From: Planctomycetota bacterium
GTDB lineage: Bacteria; Planctomycetota; UBA1135
Direction: 5' to 3'
Assembly (NCBI GenBank): GCA_002400895.1
Contig: NVRO01000006.1
Coordinates: 11,326 to 16,468, forward strand
DNA length: 5,143 nt
Part shown: piece after piece, positions 1-5,068 of the stretch
Layout of the letters: each line of letters starts with the position of its first letter
How positions within the stretch are numbered: position 1 is the stretch's first letter
Translations under genes and position numbers: made by a program
Notes under the pieces: generated by a model
Told to the model about the DNA's origin: nothing
The model's database searches: none
What the model saw: only the letters and a program-made list of their open reading frames with translations

Positions 1-612
1 CACCTAAACAGTCAACTCTTGGACGTATACGACACCCTGCCTGGCTACACCCAGGCTGACCGGATTGAAATAGACCGCAGCTGTCTTGATGCCCTGCTAA
101 GCGCCAGCAGAGACCATCCGACATCCGACCTGTTGAAGCAAATTTGGAGGGACCTTGGCCGCTTACTGATTGACAAACGAGAAGTTAATTGGTGCTGGGA
201 ATACTACCGAGAATTAACCTCACCTGAAGGCCTTGGCTGGGAAGACCAGGAGCTCCTCTGGGTGGTTGGCAATGCCGCCCTTGAAATGCTCGAAGCTGAG
301 ATTGGGCTTGATTACGCCCAGCACTGTTTGCGGCTTGACCCCTTGTTTACCAATGCTCTGATCCTCAAAGGGATGTGTTTGTCCCAGCTGGAGCGTTGGG
401 TACAAGCTGCAGAGGCCCTCAGAAAAGCTGCGCAACAACTTAAAAACCCCAGCCTTGAGCTGTTGCAAGCATGGACTACAGCAGCACTTAAATCTACTGC
501 TGACATTAATCTAGGAGAGATTTACGCCTTGTTCGTCCGCCATTATCCCGACCATGAAATGGACCAAAAACTACTTGAGCGACTAGGATTGGAGCCCTTA
601 AAAGGGCGCTAA
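1..612 (+). CDS. TPR-like helical repeat protein, 5' end outside window (partial)
   Basis: The reading frame is open from the first base of the window to a TAA at 610-612, so the true start is probably upstream. A TTG at 19-21 is only the first possible start inside the window and has no ribosome binding site that I can see. Numbering from that TTG, two consecutive 34-residue units at about 77-110 and 111-144 fit a tetratricopeptide pattern: Gly84 and Pro108 in the first; Gly118, Ala130, Leu134 and Ala137 in the second. A third, degenerate unit follows at about 145-178 and ends near Pro177. The protein is soluble and rich in Leu, Ala, Trp and Glu, with no membrane segment in the visible part. 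TPR proteins generally act as protein-binding scaffolds, and no partner or enzymatic domain is visible here. A short inverted repeat (594-598 with 603-607) overlaps the end of the gene. The fold is fairly secure and the function is unknown. Confidence 0.8.
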   Translation, partial: HLNSQLLDVYDTLPGYTQADRIEIDRSCLDALLSASRDHPTSDLLKQIWRDLGRLLIDKREVNWCWEYYRELTSPEGLGWEDQELLWVVGNAALEMLEAEIGLDYAQHCLRLDPLFTNALILKGMCLSQLERWVQAAEALRKAAQQLKNPSLELLQAWTTAALKSTADINLGEIYALFVRHYPDHEMDQKLLERLGLEPLKGR

Positions 613-735
613 TTATTGCTATTGCCTACCATTTAATAGTGTTTTCTTGCAAATCGCAATTGGATTAGATGATATCCTCAGGTACAAAGAGGTGGCGTTG
701 CCTCCTCCCCTTAATCCCTAAATTTAACCAATACC
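613..735. other. Intergenic region upstream of the Asp-box protein gene
   Basis: This 123-base gap has no gene. No convincing sigma-70 promoter is visible. The best weak pairs are TTGCAA (647-652) with TGATAT (670-675), and TTGCCT (698-703) with TAAATT (719-724), the latter with a spacer of only 15. The bases just before the ATG at 736 lack a purine-rich Shine-Dalgarno sequence. A small hairpin at 689-707 is listed separately. Confidence 0.5.
689..707 (+). promoter_or_regulatory. Small interrupted inverted repeat in the leader region
   Basis: GAGG (689-692), T, GGC (694-696), a GTT loop, GCC (700-702), T and CCTC (704-707) form seven base pairs around a T-T mismatch and a 3-base loop. No T-run follows, so it is not a standard terminator. 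It lies 29 bases before the start codon at 736 and could be an RNA structure or an operator-like site. It may also be chance. Confidence 0.25.
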
Positions 736-2451
736 ATGCAAATTCGAATGCCCCTCGTTGCAATCTTGATTGCTGCAACCCCCCTTCTTGCGCAGGATGT
801 GCGCGCACCCCAAACGCTCGGCTCTCTCACTGACAACAGTTACTCTTCGGCGGTAGCGACTGACGGGGACGTAAGTGTTGTTGTTTGGCAAAACTCCGTT
901 ACACAGGAAATCATGGCTTCATATTCTGATGGCCGCGGAGTTTCCTGGTCTCCTGCCAAACGAATTGATGATGCCCCCGCAGGGACTTCAAAGTGGCTTT
1001 ACGACCACATGATTGCCTCCGGAAACGAAAACATCTATGTGGTTTGGAGAGACCGAAGAGACAACGGAACCACTGAAGAAGCCTACTTCACTGCAACTCA
1101 TGATGGTGGAGTAACCTGGTTGCCAAATATTCGTCTCGACAATGGCGCTGCAGTTGGCGCCGAAGACGTTGATGAGGTAGAAATCACCGCTTGCGGTGAC
1201 AGTGTCTACGTTTTGATCAGAGCAAATGACACCACCGCTGGCGAGGGAGAATTTTTGGTCTCATCTCATGATGCGGGCTTGACCTGGAGTTCTGCTCTGC
1301 GTGCTGACCCCGACTTGGGAGATTGCGATGATGAAGCCATTGCCTGTGACGGAAGAAATGTTTACGTCGCTTGGTGCGATGACCGCAATGCATCCGCTGA
1401 CGATGACATGTTCTTCATCATGAGCCACGATGGCGGACAAACCTGGATGGCAGCTGAAGTTCAACTTGACGCTTCCGGGCCTGCCAATGGTGATGTTGAC
1501 TACGGTATCAACCTCGTGTGTGTCGGCGATCAACTATGCCTGACCTGGGAGGAAGACGAACTTCCCACTAGTGCAGCAGATGAAGAAATTCATTTCCGCT
1601 ACTCCGACGACCAAGGCCATAACTGGTACAACGAAGTAGTTATTACTACGGGTTTTGATGCCGATGCCGCTATGCTCGGGTTTGATGGGGTAAACATCTT
1701 GATTACTTACGAAGGCAATCAGACCGGCGTTGACGAGGCTTACGTGTCGCAAGCAAACGTTCCGGGAATACCGGCCTCCTGGGTGGAGACTCAACTTTCA
1801 ACTGCCTTGGCGCAGTACCCGCTTGTTGTTGGCGATACGGATTACTGGTCGATTCTAGGGTCGGGGATGTCCTTTCCGCAGACTGCGTGGGCAGTAACTA
1901 CCCGCGACGGCGGCACGGGTGGCGCAGCCAGCTGGAGTCCTGAACTGGATTGCCATATGGGCGCACCTGGTGATACCGACTTCACGACTGGTGCATTCAA
2001 TGCCAGGTATGGCAACACCATTGTCTCATGGTTGTCCGATGACCTTGGTCAGAACACTGTTTACGTTGGCGGCTTCCGCTCTCAATCCGTAACTGCTGTT
2101 TCCCCATCGTTTACTTCTGGTGACACCATCCACTGGGAAGGCACCGGCTTCGGTGTTGCTGACGGCACCCTTACTGGCCTGGTGCTGGCGACTTCCCACG
2201 GAACTGGCTCATTCGGCCTGCCTTTTGGCGACGGGCGTAACATCGGTCTGATGGATGTTCCTTACATTCCGACTCACCTGGCGATCTTCTCCGGCACCAT
2301 TGGGCCAATGGGCAGTTTCAATACTCCTGCCGTAACCATCCCAACACTGCCCCCTGCTACCATCATGCACTACTGTGCAGTGGCATTGGACAGAACTGCT
2401 GGTGTGGCCTTTGGATCCTTGACCGATGTCAACATCATGACAATCAACTGA
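736..2451 (+). CDS. Secreted Asp-box (BNR/sialidase-fold) beta-propeller protein with C-terminal domain
   Basis: The 571-residue product begins with a Sec-type signal peptide: Arg4, a hydrophobic core at about 6-18, and probable cleavage near residues 19-20 (LLAQ before DVRAP). The body carries Asp boxes (S/T-x-D-x-G-x-T/S-W) at 64-71, 121-128, 177-184, 230-237 and 290-297. A degenerate box with an insertion lies at 389-400. The 53-60-residue spacing of the first five fits one box per propeller blade. Two related strands, YVVWRDRRDN (101-110) and YVAWCDDRNA (210-219), recur. Residues about 451-571 form a separate C-terminal domain with the motif LPFGDGRNIGL (495-505). Eight cysteines in the mature part could form disulfides. 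Asp boxes are structural, and I cannot find the FRIP-type N-terminal arginine motif of true sialidases, so an enzymatic sialidase call is not supported. It may bind or process extracellular glycans or act at the surface. The ATG at 736 is chosen because the signal peptide starts there, although Met5 is a possible alternative. A strong terminator follows 20 bases after the stop. Confidence 0.88.
   Translation: MQIRMPLVAILIAATPLLAQDVRAPQTLGSLTDNSYSSAVATDGDVSVVVWQNSVTQEIMASYSDGRGVSWSPAKRIDDAPAGTSKWLYDHMIASGNENIYVVWRDRRDNGTTEEAYFTATHDGGVTWLPNIRLDNGAAVGAEDVDEVEITACGDSVYVLIRANDTTAGEGEFLVSSHDAGLTWSSALRADPDLGDCDDEAIACDGRNVYVAWCDDRNASADDDMFFIMSHDGGQTWMAAEVQLDASGPANGDVDYGINLVCVGDQLCLTWEEDELPTSAADEEIHFRYSDDQGHNWYNEVVITTGFDADAAMLGFDGVNILITYEGNQTGVDEAYVSQANVPGIPASWVETQLSTALAQYPLVVGDTDYWSILGSGMSFPQTAWAVTTRDGGTGGAASWSPELDCHMGAPGDTDFTTGAFNARYGNTIVSWLSDDLGQNTVYVGGFRSQSVTAVSPSFTSGDTIHWEGTGFGVADGTLTGLVLATSHGTGSFGLPFGDGRNIGLMDVPYIPTHLAIFSGTIGPMGSFNTPAVTIPTLPPATIMHYCAVALDRTAGVAFGSLTDVNIMTIN
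925..1935 (+). repeat. Six Asp-box repeats encoded within the propeller domain
   Basis: The boxes are encoded at 925-948, 1096-1119, 1264-1287, 1423-1446, 1603-1626 and 1900-1935. Boxes 2, 3 and 4 are canonical (THDGGVTW, SHDAGLTW, SHDGGQTW). Box 1 has Gly in place of the third-position Asp (SDGRGVSW). Box 5 has Asn for Thr (SDDQGHNW). Box 6 has a four-residue insertion before its Trp. The wide gap between boxes 5 and 6 (99 residues) leaves room for one blade without a recognisable box. Confidence 0.85.
2086..2448 (+). other. C-terminal domain of the Asp-box protein (residues about 451-571)
   Basis: This domain follows the last propeller blade and starts with SVTAVSPSFTSGD. It has the pattern W-E-G-T-G-F-G, then LVLATSHGTGSF, then LPFGDGRNIGL, and contains a single Cys547. 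The GDGR-x-x-GL signature resembles domains I associate with the C-termini of planctomycete secreted proteins. That link comes from memory of the family and was not searched. It has no LPXTG motif or terminal transmembrane segment. Confidence 0.5.
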
Positions 2452-2470
2452 CCCAAAAGTTATCAGTTGC

Positions 2471-2508
2471 AAGAGCCGCTCCTTCACCGGGGCGGCTCTT
2501 TTTGTTTT
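2471..2508 (+). terminator. Strong Rho-independent terminator after the Asp-box gene
   Basis: A 12-pair stem (AAGAGCCGCTCC at 2471-2482 with GGGGCGGCTCTT at 2489-2500, one T-G wobble at 2480/2491) encloses the loop TTCACC. The T-rich tail TTTTTGTTTT lies at 2499-2508. This separates the Asp-box gene from the methyltransferase gene. It also shows that an in-frame TTG at 2502, inside the T-run, is not the methyltransferase start. Confidence 0.93.
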
Positions 2509-2540
2509 GCTCTGGCTGCAAAACTGCCAAACTAACTCCG

Positions 2541-3167
2541 ATGTCTGAACTCCACCCATGGGCTGACCGCTACCGCGAAGAGGAAACACCTTGGGATTTA
2601 GGTGAGGCCCATCCCGAGCTGGTGGCGCGAATTGCCGCTGGTGACAGTGCCATTATTCCTCCGGCGTCCGGAGGCAAAGCGCTTGTGCCCGGTTGTGGGC
2701 GTGGATGGGATGCATTGGCGCTTGCTCAAGCGGGCTGGGAAGTAACCGCATTGGATATCGTCCCGGACTTGGAGCTCCTGGTTTCGTCGCGGCTGGGCCC
2801 ATATGGGTCAACTTTCCACTGCGGTGATTTCCTCAACTTTCTGGATTGCAACAGCAAAGGAGAGCGGCAATACGACCTCATTTTTGACCACACCTTCTTC
2901 TGCGCCCTGCCGCCGGAACAGCGCACCAACTTCGGATTGGCCGCTGCTCGTTTGTTAAAGCCGGGGGCAACCCTATGTTCGCTGGTCTTTCCAATTGGGC
3001 GTGATCCTGCTCTGGGAGGACCACCCTTCGGGATGGAAATAGCGGACCTATGCAACTGCCTTCTCCCGCTCAATTTCCAACTGGTCAACAAGATAGAAAA
3101 TGTGCCTGCTGGTAAGGATAGTGAGTGGTCGGCTGCGTGGGTAGAATTCCTTTTTTCGTCTTACTAG
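2541..3167 (+). CDS. TPMT-family SAM-dependent methyltransferase
   Basis: The 208-residue soluble enzyme closely follows the thiopurine S-methyltransferase family (TPMT and plant HOL halide/thiol methyltransferases). Visible motifs are: an N-terminal W-x-x-R-Y-x(4)-T-P-W-D segment (7-19); the SAM-binding motif I LVPGCGRGWD (48-57); the acidic Asp72 that normally contacts the SAM ribose; GDF (95-97); the signature YDLIFDHTFFCALPPEQR (111-128); LLKPGATL (138-145); and GGPPF (159-163). Length and motif order are normal for the family and nothing essential seems lost. The family moves the methyl group of SAM to thiols, halides, thiocyanate, or selenium and tellurium compounds. The substrate here cannot be read from sequence. 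I chose the ATG at 2541 because the family N-terminus begins just after it and the upstream TTG at 2502 lies in a terminator tail. No Shine-Dalgarno sequence precedes it. It is flanked by secreted-protein genes with no clear functional link. Confidence 0.92.
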   Translation: MSELHPWADRYREEETPWDLGEAHPELVARIAAGDSAIIPPASGGKALVPGCGRGWDALALAQAGWEVTALDIVPDLELLVSSRLGPYGSTFHCGDFLNFLDCNSKGERQYDLIFDHTFFCALPPEQRTNFGLAAARLLKPGATLCSLVFPIGRDPALGGPPFGMEIADLCNCLLPLNFQLVNKIENVPAGKDSEWSAAWVEFLFSSY

Positions 3168-3183
3168 CATTCGTCTGGAGTGG

Positions 3184-3211
3184 TAAAATATGGTGGGTTA
3201 TGCCCTATACT
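3184..3211 (+). promoter_or_regulatory. Possible -10-like elements upstream of the calcium-loop protein gene
   Basis: Two sequences match the sigma-70 -10 consensus at five of six positions: TAAAAT (3184-3189) and TATACT (3206-3211). The first lies 17 bases after a poor -35 candidate, TTACTA (3161-3166), inside the end of the methyltransferase gene. The second has no recognisable -35. A 4-pair hairpin (GCCC 3202-3205, GGGC 3213-3216) followed by TTTT overlaps the second box, and might instead be a weak terminator for the methyltransferase. Confidence 0.28.
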
Positions 3212-3270
3212 TGGGCTTTTCCCCCCTTGGCTTTGTTAGTTTGTTCTCATCCCAGCACACCCCTCAAGCA

Positions 3271-4974
3271 ATGTTAAAATCTCTAGTCCTCCTTGCTCTC
3301 CTGCCCTCCGCAAGCCTGTTTGCCCAGGCTCAATCAGAGTACTTCATGTACGGCGGCACCCCGAGTACTCCGGAGTGGGAGATACGTCGAACCATTGACA
3401 CTGATGGGGACGGACTTTTCCTGTCCGCCAATGAAGGCGTCCGCTTCGCCTATGACGGCGCCACTGTCGTTACTTATGTAGAAGACCCTCGCTTTGAAAT
3501 CTTTGGTGGTCAGCCCGCCATCTTTGGCACCGGCGGCGGCGACGTAATCCTGAAAATGGTCGACATCGATAACGATGGGCTGGCCATGTCGGCCGGCGAA
3601 GTGATCACATTTGTTGACACTCGTGCAGCTCATGGGATTTCCAACTCCAGCCCCGACGGGCTCGACTTCGACCCAAACACCGGAATGATGTATGTCACCG
3701 ATGATTACTGGAGCTCAGGCCCCCAGCCCGGCGCCGGCATTTCAACCTACATCGACCTTGATGGTGACGGCCTGGCGATGAGTGCCGGTGAAATGACTCT
3801 GTTCGTGGACGGCACCGCAAGCTTGACCGTGCCCGGCATCGGAGGCACCCCGGTCACCATCGGCATTACCGACTTTGAAGCCATCATGATTGACAGTGCC
3901 GGGATTGCCATCGGCTTTGAACAGCAGGACCGCAACCTTTACGCCTTCCTGGACCTCAACGGTGATGGTGACGCAATGGACGCAGGAGAGGCTTGGAACT
4001 TCTGCAACCTGGTAGACGATGTCCTCGGCCTTGAAGTTAATGCGGATATCGCTGCCGGAACTCTGATGCCACCACGCTGCGTCAGCAGCAGCGGAACTGG
4101 CTGGTACGCCACCCTTGAAGCTCTGTCAGTTGAGCATGGGGCCGGAACAAACGGTGCCGACGTTTACTGGATTGCAAGTACTGCTTCGAACACTTCCTGT
4201 AATGCCGCCGCCGGCTTGATTTACCGTGGCGAAGACCTGAATGGTGACCTTGACCTCAACGACACCGGCGAAGTTGTGCTGTGGCTTGATGGCCCCAACA
4301 ACAACTCAATGCTTTACCCTGTCACTTCCCTTTACGATGCCGAAGGGCACGAGGGCGGTATTTCCATTTTTCAGGGCAACGGCCCAAGTGGCGCTTCGTA
4401 CAACCAGGACACTGTTTACTTTCTTGTAGACAACAATGCCGATGGTGACGCAATGGATATTGGTGAGCAGATTTTGCGCTACCAGTGGGCTCCGGATGGA
4501 TGCTACGCAGTTTCCATGTGCTACGCGCCGAAAGGCTCATTCGTAGTCGGTCCACCCCAGCCAACCATGGAAATCCTTGGGACCCCCGGAGTACACAGCA
4601 ACGGTGCAACACCGCAAATCGGCTACGCCGGATTGCCAGGACTCGGGCAAACATTTGACATTACCCTGGCCAACTCGCTCCCGGGTGCCGTCAACAGGAT
4701 GGCAATTGGCTGGTCCAACTCGCTATGGAACAACACCGTTCTTCCTTGGGACCTTGGTGCTATCGGCATGCCTAATAACTGGCTGTACGTATCACTTGAC
4801 TTCCAGATTCCCGGAGCAAACCTTTCCACTGGTACTTACACACGCACTTTCCAGGTGCCAAACGATCCTGCCTGGGCTGGTCGAGATGCCTATTTCCAGT
4901 TGTACATTGTTGATGCTGCCGCCAACCCCCGTGGCGCCGTAACTACTGCTTACGTCCACGCCAACATTCAGTAA
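3271..4974 (+). CDS. Secreted protein with six DxDxDG calcium-loop repeats (probable propeller) and C-terminal beta domain
   Basis: I do not recognise a named family. From the ATG at 3271 the product has 567 residues and starts with a clear Sec signal peptide: Lys3, a Leu-rich core at 4-11, and a cleavage-type AQA at 18-20. An upstream in-frame ATG at 3190 would add 27 residues in front of this signal, so 3271 is preferred. Six copies of a D-x-[DN]-x-D-G-[LD]-x-[ML]-x-x-G-E-like loop lie at residues 43-55, 98-110, 162-174, 228-240, 322-334 and 387-399. Most are flanked by hydrophobic beta-type strands. Spacings of 55, 64, 66, 94 and 65 fit propeller blades, and GLDFDPNTGMMYVTD (130-144) looks like a blade strand. 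Residues about 432-567 form a separate Gly/Pro/Asn-rich beta domain. Five cysteines (245, 270, 310, 411, 417) lie in the repeat region. The inferred role is a calcium-stabilised extracellular or surface protein, and no catalytic motif is seen. A strong terminator follows the gene. Confidence 0.85.
   Translation: MLKSLVLLALLPSASLFAQAQSEYFMYGGTPSTPEWEIRRTIDTDGDGLFLSANEGVRFAYDGATVVTYVEDPRFEIFGGQPAIFGTGGGDVILKMVDIDNDGLAMSAGEVITFVDTRAAHGISNSSPDGLDFDPNTGMMYVTDDYWSSGPQPGAGISTYIDLDGDGLAMSAGEMTLFVDGTASLTVPGIGGTPVTIGITDFEAIMIDSAGIAIGFEQQDRNLYAFLDLNGDGDAMDAGEAWNFCNLVDDVLGLEVNADIAAGTLMPPRCVSSSGTGWYATLEALSVEHGAGTNGADVYWIASTASNTSCNAAAGLIYRGEDLNGDLDLNDTGEVVLWLDGPNNNSMLYPVTSLYDAEGHEGGISIFQGNGPSGASYNQDTVYFLVDNNADGDAMDIGEQILRYQWAPDGCYAVSMCYAPKGSFVVGPPQPTMEILGTPGVHSNGATPQIGYAGLPGLGQTFDITLANSLPGAVNRMAIGWSNSLWNNTVLPWDLGAIGMPNNWLYVSLDFQIPGANLSTGTYTRTFQVPNDPAWAGRDAYFQLYIVDAAANPRGAVTTAYVHANIQ
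3397..4467 (+). repeat. Six calcium-loop repeats encoded within the secreted protein
   Basis: The loops are encoded at 3397-3435, 3562-3600, 3754-3792, 3952-3990, 4234-4272 and 4429-4467. Copies 2 and 3 are nearly identical (DIDNDGLAMSAGE and DLDGDGLAMSAGE). Copies 4 and 6 form a second type (DLNGDGDAMDAGE and DNNADGDAMDIGE). Copy 1 has Asn in place of the Gly (DTDGDGLFLSANE). Copy 5 has Leu in place of the Gly after the third Asp (DLNGDLDLNDTGE). The DxDxDG core is a known calcium-binding motif found in several structural settings. Calcium binding here is inferred. Confidence 0.85.
4564..4971 (+). other. C-terminal beta domain of the calcium-loop protein (residues about 432-567)
   Basis: The domain begins MEILGTPGV and continues with IGYAGLPGLGQTFDITLAN, MAIGWSN, LPWDLGAIGMPNNW, TFQVPND and YFQLYIVDAAANPRGAV. 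The pattern (a G-x-P-x-x-G-x-x-F opening, a W-S-N segment, a central L-P-W-D-L-G, then Q-x-P/V-P-N-D and Y-x-Q-x-Y-I-V-D-x-A-A-N-P-x-G near the end) resembles a domain that I recall at the C-termini of many planctomycete exported proteins. It may be an attachment, sorting or binding module. It contains no cysteine, LPXTG or terminal membrane helix. Confidence 0.55.
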
Positions 4975-4982
4975 GAATAGTT

Positions 4983-5038
4983 GGGATTGATTGAGCCGCG
5001 CGCTGGAAACAGCGTGCGGCTTTCTTTTTGTCAATCCC
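4983..5038. repeat. Outer 8-base inverted repeat enclosing the terminator
   Basis: GGGATTGA (4983-4990) is an exact reverse complement of TCAATCCC (5031-5038). The pair sits outside the terminator hairpin and its T-tail. The arms could form a nested outer stem on either strand, or act as a separate symmetrical site. Confidence 0.6.
4994..5029 (+). terminator. Strong Rho-independent terminator after the calcium-loop gene
   Basis: GCCGCGCGCT (4995-5004) pairs with AGCGTGCGGC (5011-5020), with one G-T wobble at 5000/5015. The stem extends by an A-T pair (4994/5021) and has the loop GGAAAC. The T-rich tail is TTTCTTTTT at 5021-5029. The stem base shares the GAGCCGC sequence with the terminator at 2471-2508. 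Confidence 0.92.
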
Positions 5039-5054
5039 TTGCGCCCTGGTAGCC

Positions 5055-5060
5055 TATTAT
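5055..5060 (+). promoter_or_regulatory. -10-like TATTAT just upstream of the last gene
   Basis: TATTAT matches the sigma-70 -10 consensus at five of six positions and ends eight bases before the ATG at 5069. If it is used, the transcript would start at or almost at the start codon, giving a leaderless or near-leaderless message. TTGTCA (5028-5033) is a good -35 match, but the 21-base spacer is too long for a standard promoter. Confidence 0.25.
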
Positions 5061-5068
5061 TTAGATTC

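Noticed and set aside
594..607. GCCCT/AGGGC inverted repeat at the end of the TPR gene as a terminator
   Set aside because: The stem is only five pairs and overlaps the last codons. It has no T-run after it, so it is too weak to call.
2502..2540. In-frame TTG start adding 13 residues to the methyltransferase
   Set aside because: The TTG lies in the T-run of the upstream terminator. The added residues do not match the family N-terminus, and an ATG at 2541 directly precedes the conserved W-x-x-R-Y segment.
2209..2589. Minus-strand open frame of 126 codons across the Asp-box gene end and methyltransferase start
   Set aside because: It crosses a strong + strand terminator and two real genes. 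Its composition is irregular and it has no family motifs.
2726..3091. Minus-strand open frame of 121 codons inside the methyltransferase gene
   Set aside because: It lies wholly inside a gene with intact family motifs. The Arg/Ser/Pro-rich product is typical of an antisense shadow.
3202..3220. GCCC/GGGC hairpin followed by TTTT as a terminator of the methyltransferase gene
   Set aside because: A 4-pair stem with a 7-base loop and only four T before a C-run is below what I would call an intrinsic terminator. It is noted only as an ambiguity.
3397..4467. Dockerin or standard EF-hand domain, hence a cellulosome-like system
   Set aside because: The loops are single copies about 65 residues apart rather than paired about 20-25 residues apart. 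The acidic residue is at position 13, and the flanks look like beta strands rather than helices.
4577..4942. Plus-strand open frame of 121 codons in another frame of the calcium-loop gene
   Set aside because: It lies inside the C-terminal domain coding region, and its Thr/Pro/Cys-rich product resembles an out-of-frame reading.
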